A stretch of 64,000 nucleotides of DNA from Oceaniglobus ichthyenteri (GCF_003057885.1 NZ_QAGK01000005.1:224368-288367), one strand, 5' to 3'. Shown: positions 43,713-54,085, numbered from the stretch's first letter. The notes: a model not told the origin generated them from the letters alone. Program-made: numbers and translations.

Positions 43713-46058
43713 ATGGAGAATCCAGGAATCACCAAAGCTGCGGGCCCAATGCTCCCCTTGCGCAGGCAAAATATAGCCGTGTCTATGTCAGACAGCGCGG
43801 CGGCTTTTGCCTCAATTTTATCCAATCTCCGGCCTGCTGGGCTGCCCGATGCAGCATCGGAAGAGGTGCAAGTTCCGCTTAACAAACCGGAAACCGCCGC
43901 ACGGCAGCCAGAGGTCTCTGAAAACGCACCAGATCACGATGGTTCAAAACCGGTGGAGACACAGGCGGCTGATGTCAAATCTACGCCGCAGCGCCCGGAC
44001 TTCAGCCGTTCGTTATTAGTGGAGTTGCCAAGGGGGGCGGGGCCAAAAACACCCCTGGACCCCGTCGCGCAAAAGACGCCCACAGAAGAGAAGAATGCGC
44101 AGCAGCCGTTGAATGAAACGAACCAATCAGAGCCGGATTTCTTTGGAAACCAGGGCGATAAGGCTATCGCAACAGAAACCGTAGGCAATAGGGATTTGCC
44201 GGTTGCGATGCACCGTGTTGCAGTAGACGCACCGAAAACCAGCCATCTGTCAAATGATCTCCACCCGGTGCCTTGGCGATCCGAAACAGTGGAAGCCAGC
44301 CTAAACCATTCGATCCCGGCGGCGCCGGAAAATATCGGATCGAACACCCCAAAAGATGTTCATAATTTCTCTACGGCCAAATCTATTCAGAATAACCAAG
44401 GCATCGAAAATCCAAAAACCAAACTTCCCGAAACAGCCAAAGGCACGGCACCCCAATTAAAATCATCCGATTCGCTGGTGCAGGTTCTGGATGTGGCAGG
44501 GGGAGAGACGGAAAAGACCGGCGCCCAGCGGCCCGATCAGATAATTCCCACCTTAATGGGGGCGCATTCCGTTACGCAAAAATCGTCGCACCCTGTGAAA
44601 GAGCCAGATATCGGGCAGCCAGCTCAACAGCCGACAAAGGCTGATCAGGCTTCAAGTGGGCGGTCGCTTTCTTCGGTCACTGAGGTACCGCATCTTGACG
44701 CTCATGAGGTATTGCAAACCGGCGCAATGTTGCCTGCTGAAACTGCGCCGGTGAGTGACGGCGTCAAAAATCCGTCTCAGGTTGCCGAACCGGCGAAGGG
44801 TGACTCGACCGAATTCCCATCTGCCCAAACCCAACAACACTCTGCCAAGTCTCAGCCAACGCAACCGGTTGGCGACCAAGGTTATGCCGCGATGCCGCAG
44901 TCAAATGGGGGGTATCAGGCGGCGCAATCGCTGGGCGGCGGCCTTGGGGCCATTCGGATTCCGTATGCACAGACTGGTGTAGATCATCCGGCGTTGCCGG
45001 GTACTTCGGCCATGTCAGACAGTAGGTTCGCCGTTGATGACACAGGAATAAACATTGCGCCAAAAGCTGCACGCACAACGTTTTCCCAACCCGATTGGGC
45101 GGGGCTGACACCGGAGCGGCCCGCAATGGCCGCTGGTTCATCGGATGCTTCTACGGGATATTCCGCAGTGATTCGATCCGGGGTTCACGGTGCGTTGGTT
45201 TCGGGGCAGGCGGCGATATCTGATCCGAAAGCGGAATTTGATCGGCCAAATATGCTTATGCACGGGTTGAACTCTGAATCCGATGCGCCGCGGGCCACGG
45301 CGAATCACCCGGTTGAGACAAAAATGCCAAGCGTCACCAGCGACGCGCCAGTGCAGATTCGTCAACCGGGCTGGCAACCCATACCTGACGCGCGCACCCG
45401 ATCCGAACGGCATGAGGGTTCGGCGGTTCCCTCCGAATCTGGGTCCAAAGGAACGGCACAAATCTTGCCGCCTTTGGCCCCCACTGCACCGGATATGATC
45501 ACAAAATTGGCGGGTCAGGCCTTCATGCCCACCCGAATGGAGCCGAATCGCCCCGAAATTCAACCCGGCGATCAATCTCTTGGGGTGACGACACCCCATG
45601 ATCTGCGGGTTGGCGGCGCGGCGGCGGTACAGGGATCACCCGGCGCACCGCAAACCACCCCCGCCACCGCAGTCTTGCAGCAGTTGGTTCAGGTGAGTGG
45701 CCAGTTGGGCCATGGCCAGGTCGAGGTGACATTGTCGCCCGAGGAGTTGGGCCGTGTCCGAATGACGCTCTCTGCGGCGGAAAACGGTTTGATCTTATCT
45801 ATTTCGGCAGATCGCGATGATACTTTGGCTTTGCTCCGCCGCAATCTTGAATCGCTGGCCGCAGATTTGCATGATTTGGGGTTTGAAAACCTGTCGTTTC
45901 AATTTGGCTCCGGTCAGTCCGATCGCCATAGCGATCATGCATCGGGCGGGGCTGTAAATTCTGGTGCCGATGATCAGCCTGACGGTTTGAAAATAACGCC
46001 CGCCGCACAATACCCAACTTCAGGTCCGCAATCCGATCGGTTGGATTTACGCCTCTAA
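43713..46058 (+). CDS. fliK: Flagellar hook-length control protein FliK
   Basis: The 781-residue protein is long, disordered and rich in Pro, Gln, Ser and Thr for its first 640 residues. It ends with the FliK C-terminal domain (GQVEVTLSPEELGRVRMTLS, SADRDDTLALLRRNLESLAADLHDLGF region). FliK measures hook length and signals FlhB to switch substrate. It is long for the family; long linkers are common in this lineage. AGAGGGA precedes the ATG, and flgD follows 10 bases later. Confidence 0.92.
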   Translation: MENPGITKAAGPMLPLRRQNIAVSMSDSAAAFASILSNLRPAGLPDAASEEVQVPLNKPETAARQPEVSENAPDHDGSKPVETQAADVKSTPQRPDFSRSLLVELPRGAGPKTPLDPVAQKTPTEEKNAQQPLNETNQSEPDFFGNQGDKAIATETVGNRDLPVAMHRVAVDAPKTSHLSNDLHPVPWRSETVEASLNHSIPAAPENIGSNTPKDVHNFSTAKSIQNNQGIENPKTKLPETAKGTAPQLKSSDSLVQVLDVAGGETEKTGAQRPDQIIPTLMGAHSVTQKSSHPVKEPDIGQPAQQPTKADQASSGRSLSSVTEVPHLDAHEVLQTGAMLPAETAPVSDGVKNPSQVAEPAKGDSTEFPSAQTQQHSAKSQPTQPVGDQGYAAMPQSNGGYQAAQSLGGGLGAIRIPYAQTGVDHPALPGTSAMSDSRFAVDDTGINIAPKAARTTFSQPDWAGLTPERPAMAAGSSDASTGYSAVIRSGVHGALVSGQAAISDPKAEFDRPNMLMHGLNSESDAPRATANHPVETKMPSVTSDAPVQIRQPGWQPIPDARTRSERHEGSAVPSESGSKGTAQILPPLAPTAPDMITKLAGQAFMPTRMEPNRPEIQPGDQSLGVTTPHDLRVGGAAAVQGSPGAPQTTPATAVLQQLVQVSGQLGHGQVEVTLSPEELGRVRMTLSAAENGLILSISADRDDTLALLRRNLESLAADLHDLGFENLSFQFGSGQSDRHSDHASGGAVNSGADDQPDGLKITPAAQYPTSGPQSDRLDLRL

Positions 46059-46068
46059 GGAGAATGAT

Positions 46069-46752
46069 ATGGAAATTTCCCCAACCACAGCAAGCCTGTC
46101 TGGCCCCGGGGCAACCACCGCCGCGCAACCCCAGAATGGGGCGGCGATCACATCGGATTTCGATACTTTTTTGCGCATGCTGACGGCGCAGATTTCCAAT
46201 CAGGATCCGTTGAACCCGATGAATTCGGAACAATTCGCCGTGCAACTGGCAACATTTTCGGGTGTTGAGCAGCAAGTGCGCACCAACCAGTTGATTGAAA
46301 CCCTGACGAGCCAGTTGTCGGGAAGCGGTTTCAGCCAGATGGCAGGTTGGGTCGGAATGGAGGCCCGTGCGCCAATGCCGACCTATTATTCGGGTGAACC
46401 CTTGTCGGTCACACCGCCGACCACCTTCGCAGGAAACAGCCATGATTTGGTTGCGATCGACATAGATGGGAATGAAATCTGGCGCGCGGGCTATACGCCC
46501 GGCTCGGGATCGGTTCAATGGGATGGCGTTTTACCCAACGGCACCACTGTGGCCCCGGGCCTTTATGGGTTTCGCCTGGAAAGTTACGAAGACGACCGTC
46601 TGGTCGCAACAGCCGCCGCGCAAACCTATGGCCGTGTCGAGGAGGTGCGCATGGAGCGTACAGGCCCCGTCCTTGTCTTTGCGGGCGGCGTTCAGCTCGC
46701 GGCGGAGGAGGTATCGGGCCTTCGGGGGGCGACAGCGCCCGGCGATGCTTGA
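46069..46752 (+). CDS. flgD: Hook-assembly scaffold protein FlgD
   Basis: The 227-residue protein has the FlgD N-terminal motif DTFLRMLTAQISNQDPLNPMNSEQF spread over residues 30-55 and the FlgD_ig-like C-terminal fold (GNEIWRAGYTPGSGSVQWDG). FlgD caps the growing hook. It has an AAGGAGAA ribosome site, downstream of fliK. The hook gene flgE, usually next, is absent. Confidence 0.94.
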   Translation: MEISPTTASLSGPGATTAAQPQNGAAITSDFDTFLRMLTAQISNQDPLNPMNSEQFAVQLATFSGVEQQVRTNQLIETLTSQLSGSGFSQMAGWVGMEARAPMPTYYSGEPLSVTPPTTFAGNSHDLVAIDIDGNEIWRAGYTPGSGSVQWDGVLPNGTTVAPGLYGFRLESYEDDRLVATAAAQTYGRVEEVRMERTGPVLVFAGGVQLAAEEVSGLRGATAPGDA

Positions 46753-46799
46753 TTCACCGCGCGCGATGGATCATCCCCTGCGTGAGTTAGGGAATTGTG

Positions 46800-47675
46800 A
46801 TGACCCACGTTTGCCAAAACAAACCTGGCCTGGCCGGATCGCTGCGACAGGCGTTGATCACAAAGGGTGTGATTGACCGCGATGCCCGTTGGTATCGGAT
46901 GCATGGGGGGCGTAGCAATCTTGTCTGGCGTCTGGTGGGCAGGGGCGCGCCGCTGATCTGCAAGTTAAGTGTGGCTGACACCGCCACACCAATGTTCCCC
47001 AACCACCCCATGGCCGAACGCGCGGCGCTGCATGGTTTGGCCAACAGCGGACTGGTGCCGGACGATGTGGTGTTTGTTGATACGCCCGATGGGCCCTGCG
47101 TGATCTACCGGGCTTGCGCCGGGGCGATCTGGCGGCGCGATACGGCCGCCGTTGGGCGGATATTGGCGCGGCTGCATGCCCATGCCGCGCCGCAGGAATT
47201 GCGCATGGTTTCAGTGTCGGGCGCCGCCATTCTGGACCATGGAGATGAGATGCTGGAGGGCTTGGCAGATGATTTCGATTTACCGGCCGTACGCCCGGCA
47301 GCCCCGCATATTCCGCCCGGTCCAGATGTATTTTTGCACGGTGATCCGGTGCCGGGCAATATCATCATGGGCGCCGATGGTCCGGTCTTGATTGATTGGC
47401 AATGCCCGGCGCGCGGTGATGCGGTGCATGATCTGGCACTGTTTCTTTCCCCCGCGATGCAGGTTCTGGGGCGTGGCGCGCCGCTGTCGCCGCACGAAAG
47501 GGCGGCGTTCTTGCGGGCCTATGGCAACCCGGATGTCGCAGAGCGGTTTCTGGCCTGTGAGGCCGCCTTGGCATGGCGCATGGCCGCATATTGCGTCTGG
47601 CGTATTGCCCGGGGGCATGATGATTATGCCCCCGCCCTGGCGGCCGAATTACATCATCTCAAAAATATGCGCTAG
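46800..47675 (+). CDS. Aminoglycoside phosphotransferase/choline kinase-family protein
   Basis: The 291-residue kinase-fold protein has the catalytic loop LHGDPVPGNII (about 179-189) and the metal-binding LIDWQ (about 196-200), typical of the APH and choline/thiamine kinase superfamily. In other bacteria such genes phosphorylate choline, thiamine or similar small alcohols. There are too few clues to pick a substrate, and drug resistance is unlikely in this context. The ATG at 46800 is favoured over the GTG at 46797 by spacing from AGGGA. Its end overlaps the convergent ubiB by 27 bases. Confidence 0.8.
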   Translation: MTHVCQNKPGLAGSLRQALITKGVIDRDARWYRMHGGRSNLVWRLVGRGAPLICKLSVADTATPMFPNHPMAERAALHGLANSGLVPDDVVFVDTPDGPCVIYRACAGAIWRRDTAAVGRILARLHAHAAPQELRMVSVSGAAILDHGDEMLEGLADDFDLPAVRPAAPHIPPGPDVFLHGDPVPGNIIMGADGPVLIDWQCPARGDAVHDLALFLSPAMQVLGRGAPLSPHERAAFLRAYGNPDVAERFLACEAALAWRMAAYCVWRIARGHDDYAPALAAELHHLKNMR

Positions 47676-49187
47676 GCTCAGACCCAAAACCACAGCGCCC
47701 GCGCCCAAGGCAACAAGGCCTGCAGCCTCCCAGATGTTGCGCTGGGGTGGGGGATCGGGTTGTTTCACCTGGCGCATCAATGCGGCTTCGGCGATTTGCG
47801 GCAGTTTTGGTCCAAACCGGCCCAATACCCGCATTGTGCGGCTCAGATCGCGCAACAATGCCTTGGGGCCGATGTTTTCCTTGATGTAATCTTCGACAAT
47901 CGGCTGGGCGACCTCCCAGATGTTGATCTGCGGATACAATGAGCGCGACACGCCTTCGACCACCACCATGGTGCGTTGCAGCAAAATCAGCTCGGTTCGG
48001 GTTTCCATGCCGAAACGTTCAGTCACCTCAAACAGATAGGTCAGCAGGCGGGCCATGGAAATGCGCGTGGCATCCATGCCGAAAATCGGTTCACCCACCG
48101 ACCGAAGGGCGCGGGCAAATTCATCGATATCCTTGTCGGCGGGCACATACCCGGCCTCAAAATGCACTTCGGCGACACGGCGATAATCCTTGCGGATAAA
48201 GCCGAACAGGATTTCGGCATAGGCGCGGCGGGTGTATTCATCAATCCGCCCCATGATGCCAAAATCCAGCGCGATAATGTCGCCGTTGGGCGCAATTTTC
48301 AGGTTTCCCTGATGCATATCCGCATGGAAAAACCCATCGCGCAGGGCATGGTTCAGAAACAGGCGCAAGACGCCTTCGCCCAATGCCTTGCGGTCATGAC
48401 CCGCGGCGATGATCGCAGGAATGTCATTGGCGGCGATGCCTTCGGCCCATTCCAGGGTCATCACCCGGCGCGATGACAAGAACCATTCCACCTGTGGCAC
48501 GCGAAACCCTGCATCGCGTTCGGTATTGGCGGCAAATTCGGCGGCGGATGAGGTTTCCATCCGCAAGTCCAGCTCGCCCAGAACCACGCCTTCGAAATGT
48601 GTGATCACATCCATCGGGCGCAACCGACGGGCCGACGGCGCCAACAGTTCAACCATGCGCGCGGCCAGATAAAACGCATCGACGTCTTTCTTGAACGCCT
48701 TTTCGATGCCTGGGCGCAGCACCTTTACCGCCACATCCTGTCCGGTTTCGCGCACTGTGGCCTTGTGCACCTGTGCGATCGACGCGGCGGCGACGGGTTC
48801 GGAAAAGCTGGAAAACAGGGTGTCGACCTCGGCTTCCAGCTCTTGTTCTACCATGGCGCGGGCGTCGGTCACGGGGAAGGGGGGCAATTTATCCTGCAAC
48901 ACACGCAATTGCGCCGCCAATTCATCGCCCACCACATCGGGGCGGGTCGATAATACCTGACCAAATTTGATATAGGCAGGGCCAAGTGCGGTCAGCGCGC
49001 GGGTGGCGGGGGGCTGGGTCGGGTCGCCGTTGTAGCCCAGCCATTTGAACGGCACGCCCAACACCTTGGCGGCGATGCGCAAAGAGGGCGGCGCGCGGAA
49101 CGCATCGAGAACCACATTCATCGCGCCGGTCCGTTCCAGCGTGGCACCGGTGCGGATCAACCGCCATATGTTATGAGGGCCCCGCAA
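47649..49187 (-). CDS. ubiB: Ubiquinone biosynthesis regulatory kinase UbiB
   Basis: The 512-residue ADCK-type kinase has the KxGQ-like motif AYIKFGQVLSTRPD, ASIAQVHKA, the catalytic FFHADMHQGNL, and LDFGIMGRID for metal binding, with a C-terminal membrane tail. UbiB supports coenzyme Q synthesis. The start is a TTG at 49187, one base after the ubiE stop, giving an RGPHNIWRLIRTGATLE beginning typical of the group. A GGAAG site lies in the ubiE end. Upstream ATGs would overlap ubiE. Confidence 0.93.
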   Translation of the reverse strand: MRGPHNIWRLIRTGATLERTGAMNVVLDAFRAPPSLRIAAKVLGVPFKWLGYNGDPTQPPATRALTALGPAYIKFGQVLSTRPDVVGDELAAQLRVLQDKLPPFPVTDARAMVEQELEAEVDTLFSSFSEPVAAASIAQVHKATVRETGQDVAVKVLRPGIEKAFKKDVDAFYLAARMVELLAPSARRLRPMDVITHFEGVVLGELDLRMETSSAAEFAANTERDAGFRVPQVEWFLSSRRVMTLEWAEGIAANDIPAIIAAGHDRKALGEGVLRLFLNHALRDGFFHADMHQGNLKIAPNGDIIALDFGIMGRIDEYTRRAYAEILFGFIRKDYRRVAEVHFEAGYVPADKDIDEFARALRSVGEPIFGMDATRISMARLLTYLFEVTERFGMETRTELILLQRTMVVVEGVSRSLYPQINIWEVAQPIVEDYIKENIGPKALLRDLSRTMRVLGRFGPKLPQIAEAALMRQVKQPDPPPQRNIWEAAGLVALGAGAVVLGLSLAHIFEMM

Positions 49188-49188
49188 C

Positions 49189-49944
49189 TCAGATCTTCCA
49201 ACCGGAATGAAGCGCGGCAACGCCCATGGTCAGGTTGCGGTATTTCACCTGTTCAAACCCGGCGGTGCGGATCATATCGGCAAAGGTGTCCTGATCGGGA
49301 AATTTGCGGATCGATTCCACAAGATATTGATAGGATGCCGAATCCCCCGCGATCACCTGACCCATTTTCGGGATCACGTTGAAGGAATACAAATCATACG
49401 CCTTTTGCATCGCCGCATTGGGCAATTGCGAAAATTCCAGCACCATCAACCGGCCCCCGGGTTTCAGCACGCGGAACGCTTCGGATAATGCTTCGTCCAC
49501 GCGGGTCACGTTTCGGATGCCGAAACTGATCGTGTAACGATCAAATGTCGCGTCTTCGAACGGCAGGGCCATGGCATCGCCCACGATCCAATCCAGACTG
49601 TCGGCCAGGGCTTCGGCCTCGGCGCGTTTGCGCCCCTCGATCAACATGCCTTCGGTCAGATCGCACACCGTGGCCGTGGCCCCCGGCGCGCGTTTGAGAA
49701 ACCGAAACGCCACATCACCGGTGCCGCCCGCCACATCCAGCAATCGCTGGCCATCGCGCGGCGCCAACCAATCCATCATCGCATCTTTCCAGACGCGGTG
49801 AATGCCGCCGGACATCACATCGTTCATGATGTCATATTTGCTGGCGACGTTGGTGAATATACCATGCACCTTGCCGGCTTTCTCATCCTCGGGGATGTCG
49901 GTAAAACCGAAATGGGTGGTGCGCTTTTCGTTATCGTTTGTCAT
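49189..49944 (-). CDS. ubiE: Ubiquinone/menaquinone methyltransferase UbiE
   Basis: The 251-residue methyltransferase has the SAM motif [16 protein letters not shown], the UbiE signatures [18 protein letters not shown] and [14 protein letters not shown], and [16 protein letters not shown]. It C-methylates the ubiquinone precursor ring. The ATG at 49944 ([13 protein letters not shown]) is the usual start; the GTG at 49971 is less likely. It is divergent from mutM and coupled to ubiB. Confidence 0.96.
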   Translation of the reverse strand: MTNDNEKRTTHFGFTDIPEDEKAGKVHGIFTNVASKYDIMNDVMSGGIHRVWKDAMMDWLAPRDGQRLLDVAGGTGDVAFRFLKRAPGATATVCDLTEGMLIEGRKRAEAEALADSLDWIVGDAMALPFEDATFDRYTISFGIRNVTRVDEALSEAFRVLKPGGRLMVLEFSQLPNAAMQKAYDLYSFNVIPKMGQVIAGDSASYQYLVESIRKFPDQDTFADMIRTAGFEQVKYRNLTMGVAALHSGWKI

Positions 49945-50021
49945 CGGGGCTTGCGATCCTGTGAAACTCACCCCTTCTTATAGGGCGCTGAACCGCCGTT
50001 ACAATCAAAGGGGCCACCCAA

Positions 50022-50873
50022 ATGCCCGAATTGCCCGAAGTCGAGACGGTACGTCGCGGTCTGGCCCCCATCATGGAGGGCGCAGTGATCGCCCGTGCCC
50101 ATGTAAACCGGCCCGATTTGCGCTGGCCGTTCCCCGCACGCATGGCCGACCGGTTAAGCGGTCAGCGAATCGTGCGGTTGGGGCGGCGGTCAAAATATCT
50201 GTTGGCTGATCTGTCATCGGGTGAAACCCTGATCGTGCATCTGGGCATGTCGGGGCGGATGCAGGTTTCGGGCAGCACGCTGGGCACGTTTCATCACGAT
50301 CATCCCGCGCCGCAAAAACACGACCATGTGGTGTTCGACATGGAAGGCGGCGCGCGGGTCACGTTCAACGATCCGCGCCGGTTCGGGGCGATGGATCTGT
50401 GGCCCACGGCAGATATCGAACGCCACTGGCTGATTGAAAAGATCGGGCCAGAACCGTTTTCCAATGAATTTAACGAAACCTATCTGGCCAATGCCCTGAA
50501 ACCGCGCCGCATGCCGATCAAAACCGCACTGCTGGATCAGCGTATCGTGGCCGGGCTTGGCAATATTTATGTGTGTGAAACACTGCACCGGGCGGGAATT
50601 TCGCCCAAACGATCGGCAGGCAGCCTTTCGCGCGCGCGTGCAGGCAGCCTTGTGCCGATCATCCGCGATGTTTTGTCCGAGGCGATCGCGGCGGGCGGAT
50701 CATCCCTGCGCGATCACCGCCAGGCAGATGGCGCGCTGGGCTATTTTCAGCACGGATTTCGTGTGTATGATCAAGAAGATGCGCCCTGTGTCACCGCCGA
50801 TTGCGCCGGTACGATCCGGCGAATCGTGCAATCGGGCCGGTCGTCCTTCTATTGCCCGCAATGCCAAAGATAG
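50022..50873 (+). CDS. mutM: Formamidopyrimidine-DNA glycosylase MutM (Fpg)
   Basis: The 283-residue glycosylase begins [13 protein letters not shown], with the catalytic N-terminal proline, carries LGRRSKYLL with the lysine at about 57, NDPRRFGAM and GLGNIYVCE, and ends with the zinc finger (cysteines in DAPCVTADC and FYCPQC). It removes 8-oxoguanine and formamidopyrimidines from DNA. It is divergent from ubiE across 77 bases; enoyl-CoA hydratase follows. Confidence 0.97.
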   Translation: MPELPEVETVRRGLAPIMEGAVIARAHVNRPDLRWPFPARMADRLSGQRIVRLGRRSKYLLADLSSGETLIVHLGMSGRMQVSGSTLGTFHHDHPAPQKHDHVVFDMEGGARVTFNDPRRFGAMDLWPTADIERHWLIEKIGPEPFSNEFNETYLANALKPRRMPIKTALLDQRIVAGLGNIYVCETLHRAGISPKRSAGSLSRARAGSLVPIIRDVLSEAIAAGGSSLRDHRQADGALGYFQHGFRVYDQEDAPCVTADCAGTIRRIVQSGRSSFYCPQCQR

Positions 50874-50937
50874 CTTGAAACCCTGTAAAGGATTGGTAAG
50901 GGTTCCTGCTTATGTTTACAGCGAAAGCTTGGATACC

Positions 50938-51714
50938 ATGGCCTTTAAGACGATAATTGTTGAAATTGACGATCACGTCGCCCTGATTCGGCTGAATCGC
51001 CCCGATGCGATGAATGCCCTGAACTCTGAACTTCTGGGCGAGCTGGCAACAGCCGTGCGCGACGCCGACAAGAACGAAAAAGTGCGCTGTATCGTCATCA
51101 CCGGATCGGAAAAGGCATTCGCCGCCGGCGCCGACATTACCGAAATGGCCGACAAGACCTTTGTTGACATATTCGAAGGCGAATTGTTTGCCGCCGAAAT
51201 GCGCGCGTTGGAACAGTGCCGCAAACCAATCATCGCCGGCGTCGCCGGTTATGCCCTTGGGGGCGGGTGCGAATTGGCCATGGCCTGTGATTTCATCATC
51301 GCGGCGGATACGGCGAAATTCGGCCAGCCCGAAATCAACCTTGGGATCATTGCCGGCATGGGCGGGTCACAGCGTCTGACGCGGTATGTGGGCAAATCCA
51401 AGGCGATGGAGATGCATCTGACCGGCCGGTTCATGGATGCCGAAGAGGCCGAGCGTTCGGGCCTTGTGTCGCGCGTTGTGCCCGCCAAAAAACTGATGGA
51501 AGAAGTGCAAGGCGCGGCGCAAAAGATCGCCGAAAAATCGCAACTGGCGGTGATGGCCGCAAAAGAGGCGGTGAATCGTAGTTTCGAAACGACCCTTGCC
51601 GAGGGGCTGTTGCACGAACGCCGCCTGTTTGGTGGAATGTTTGCGACCGAAGATCAGAAAGAGGGCATGTCGGCCTTTATGGAAAAGCGCCAGCCACAGT
51701 TCCGCGATAAATAG
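50938..51714 (+). CDS. Enoyl-CoA hydratase
   Basis: The 258-residue crotonase-family enzyme has [11 protein letters not shown] (oxyanion hole), [16 protein letters not shown] and [20 protein letters not shown] with the two catalytic glutamates in place. It hydrates 2-enoyl-CoA in fatty-acid beta-oxidation. The ATG at 50938 (MAFKTI) is standard; only a weak GGA lies upstream. It is the usual neighbour of rpsT and dnaA in this group. Confidence 0.94.
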   Translation: MAFKTIIVEIDDHVALIRLNRPDAMNALNSELLGELATAVRDADKNEKVRCIVITGSEKAFAAGADITEMADKTFVDIFEGELFAAEMRALEQCRKPIIAGVAGYALGGGCELAMACDFIIAADTAKFGQPEINLGIIAGMGGSQRLTRYVGKSKAMEMHLTGRFMDAEEAERSGLVSRVVPAKKLMEEVQGAAQKIAEKSQLAVMAAKEAVNRSFETTLAEGLLHERRLFGGMFATEDQKEGMSAFMEKRQPQFRDK

Positions 51715-51740
51715 CGTTTCGCGCTATACAAACCCGAAAT

Positions 51741-51760
51741 GGCGCGCTATACGGCGCGCC
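51741..51760 (+). terminator. Hairpin after enoyl-CoA hydratase gene
   Basis: GGCGCGC and GCGCGCC form a perfect 7-pair stem with a six-base loop, 27 bases past the stop. There is no T run, so it is only a possible terminator. Confidence 0.4.
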
Positions 51761-51868
51761 AACATGCGCGTGAGGCCCGCCTGGCCAGATCACTTCGGTA
51801 TATAAACCCGAAGGTCGGGGTTTTCCGCGCATAACCGCATTTTGAACCACCGATGAAAGAGATCAGAC

Positions 51869-52132
51869 ATGGCAAACTCCCCCCAGTCGAAAAAGCGCGC
51901 CCGCCACAACGAAGCCCGTTTTCAAATCAACAAGGCCCGCCGTTCGCGGATTCGCACATTCCTGCGCAAGGTCGAAGAGGCGATTGCCTCCGGTGACAAA
52001 GAGGCATCGGTTGCCGCTTTGCGCGCCGCTCAGCCCGAAATGATGCGGGGCGTCACCAAAGGCGTCTATCACAAGAACACCGTGGCACGGAAAATTTCGC
52101 GGCTGTCCAGCCGGGTCAAAGCCTTGGGATAA
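51869..52132 (+). CDS. rpsT: 30S ribosomal protein S20
   Basis: The 87-residue basic helical protein begins [18 protein letters not shown] and carries [19 protein letters not shown] and [15 protein letters not shown], typical of S20, which binds 16S rRNA in the small subunit. It is monocistronic, with a clear terminator 29 bases after the stop. Confidence 0.97.
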   Translation: MANSPQSKKRARHNEARFQINKARRSRIRTFLRKVEEAIASGDKEASVAALRAAQPEMMRGVTKGVYHKNTVARKISRLSSRVKALG

Positions 52133-52160
52133 GCGATTATTCGCCTTTTCGAATCGTAAG

Positions 52161-52183
52161 ACGCGCCCTTGTGGCGCGTTTTT
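52161..52183 (+). terminator. Rho-independent terminator of rpsT
   Basis: ACGCGCC-CTTGT-GGCGCGT forms a perfect 7-pair stem followed by TTTTT, 29 bases after the rpsT stop. Confidence 0.85.
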
Positions 52184-52723
52184 CATTTGGTGCCGATTTT
52201 TACACACTGTGGACTTTCAGTCACCTCTTCAGCGGCTTTTCAACACTCTCTGAGATTCGCGTCAGCCAATGTTTGAGTCAACAGCATAGTTCGGTTGCAG
52301 CCCCTTCAAACCCCTTGCTACGTTGACCCTGCGATTCACGTCGCTTGGGGGACATGAGAGAATCGAACCGCCGATTTCACGGATAAGCAGGATCAACCCT
52401 GCGCAAGGTGAAACACGGGTTCGGCTGCCAAATCGACAGAGGACGCACCATGTGGGGTGGTGCATTTCTGGTCCGATATCCGCTTTTGCGGGGCCATTCG
52501 GCACGTCAGTGTCGGATCATGTTCGATATACGGCTTCCGCTTTCGGGCGGAGGCACCTTTGACGGCGGGCTGCCCGCGATGTCAGGCGTATATATGCGGG
52601 CCCCGGCCCTCTCCCTTGGGTGATGTGGCGTGGTTTGGGGGCGATCTGCACGCCCCGGGATCGAGCAGGCGTTCCGACAGGTTCGGACGCGACAGGCATG
52701 GTATGGGGACGTCGAGACGTAAA
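52184..52723. other. Long intergenic region upstream of dnaA
   Basis: This 540-base stretch holds no convincing gene. It probably contains the dnaA promoter and a long leader. Two weak DnaA-box-like sequences face each other at 52198-52206 (TTTTACACA) and 52208-52216 (TGTGGACTT). No exact TTATCCACA is seen, so I do not call an origin here. Confidence 0.4.
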
Positions 52724-54085
52724 ATGACAAAAGAAACCTGGGGGACAGTCCGGCAAGAGCTTCTCAAGTCGGTGGGACAAAACAATTATCGCAACTGGAT
52801 CGAGCCATTGGAACTGGCCGACATGACAGACGGCGTCGCGCTGTTTCATGTGCCGACCGTTTTCATGGGCGATTGGGTTCAGCGCAATTTTGGCGATCAG
52901 ATTCTGTCGCAGATCGGCAAAACCGGCGCCGTGGTGAACCGCGTTGAATTTCGCGTGCCCACCGGGGGCGCAAAACCCAACGGCGCTGCCACCATCATCG
53001 CGCCAAAGCCGGTCACGGCCAGCCGCACAACCAGCGCGGATTTGCCCGGTGCCACGTTGGATGACCGGTTTACCTTTGACAGTTTCGTCGTGGGCAAACC
53101 CAATGAATTGGCCCATGCCGCCGCGCGCCGCGTCGCCGAAGGCGGGCCGGTTACATTCAATCCGCTGTTTTTATATGGTGGCGTTGGCCTGGGCAAAACC
53201 CACCTGATGCACGCCATTGCCCACGAATTGCAAACCCGCGACCCGAATGTTCGGGTGCTGTATCTGTCGGCGGAACAGTTCATGTATCGCTTTGTTCAGG
53301 CGTTGCGTGACAAACAGATGATGGATTTCAAACATCTGTTCCGGTCTGTCGATGTGTTGATGGTGGATGACGTGCAGTTCATCGCCGGTAAGGATTCAAC
53401 CCAGGAAGAATTCTTTCACACGTTCAACGCCCTGGTCGATCAACGCAAACAGATCATCATTTCCGCCGACCGTGCACCGGGCGAAATTGAAGGGCTGGAA
53501 AGCCGGGTGGTTTCCCGGCTGCAATCGGGTTTGGTGGTTGATCTGCACCCCACCAGCTATGAATTGCGCCTTGGGATTTTGCAAAAGAAGGTGGAACAGT
53601 TTCACCCACAGTTTCAGGGCGTGACCCTGGCCGATGGTGTGTTGGAGTTTCTGGCCCACCGAATCACCAGCAACGTGCGCGTGCTGGAAGGCGCGCTGAT
53701 GCGGCTGTTTGCCTTTGGCAGTCTGGTGGGGCGCGTTGTCGATTTGCAACTGACTCAGGAATGTCTGACCGATATCCTGCGCCTGTCCGATCGCAAAACC
53801 ACCGTTGAGGAAATTCAGCGCAAGGTGTCTGACCATTACAACATCCGCCTGTCCGATCTGATTGGCCCGAAACGGGTGCGCACCTTTGCCCGCCCGCGTC
53901 AGGTGGCGATGTATCTTTGCAAACATCTGACCCAACGTTCGTTGCCCGAAATTGGCCGCCGGTTTGGCGGGCGTGATCACACCACGATCATGCACGGGAT
54001 CAAGCGAATCGAAGAGTTGAAACAAAAAGATAACCAGATGGCAGAAGATCTGAATCTGCTGCGCCGCTCTTTGGAAGATCAGTAA
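52724..54085 (+). CDS. dnaA: Chromosomal replication initiator DnaA
   Basis: The 453-residue initiator has an N-terminal domain I (WGTVRQELLKSVGQNNYRNWI), a short Pro/Thr-rich linker (about 80-110), an AAA+ domain with Walker A GGVGLGKTH (about 152-160) and Walker B VLMVDDVQFIAG, and the C-terminal DNA-binding signature GGRDHTTIMHGI. It unwinds oriC. The ATG at 52724 gives the usual MTKETW start; an in-frame ATG at 52703 is a weaker choice. Upstream in-frame sequence does not look coding. Confidence 0.97.
   Translation: MTKETWGTVRQELLKSVGQNNYRNWIEPLELADMTDGVALFHVPTVFMGDWVQRNFGDQILSQIGKTGAVVNRVEFRVPTGGAKPNGAATIIAPKPVTASRTTSADLPGATLDDRFTFDSFVVGKPNELAHAAARRVAEGGPVTFNPLFLYGGVGLGKTHLMHAIAHELQTRDPNVRVLYLSAEQFMYRFVQALRDKQMMDFKHLFRSVDVLMVDDVQFIAGKDSTQEEFFHTFNALVDQRKQIIISADRAPGEIEGLESRVVSRLQSGLVVDLHPTSYELRLGILQKKVEQFHPQFQGVTLADGVLEFLAHRITSNVRVLEGALMRLFAFGSLVGRVVDLQLTQECLTDILRLSDRKTTVEEIQRKVSDHYNIRLSDLIGPKRVRTFARPRQVAMYLCKHLTQRSLPEIGRRFGGRDHTTIMHGIKRIEELKQKDNQMAEDLNLLRRSLEDQ

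Noticed and set aside
52457..52723. Extended N-terminus of DnaA
   Set aside because: The upstream frame is open by chance, has no DnaA-like sequence, and the standard start at 52724 fits the family.
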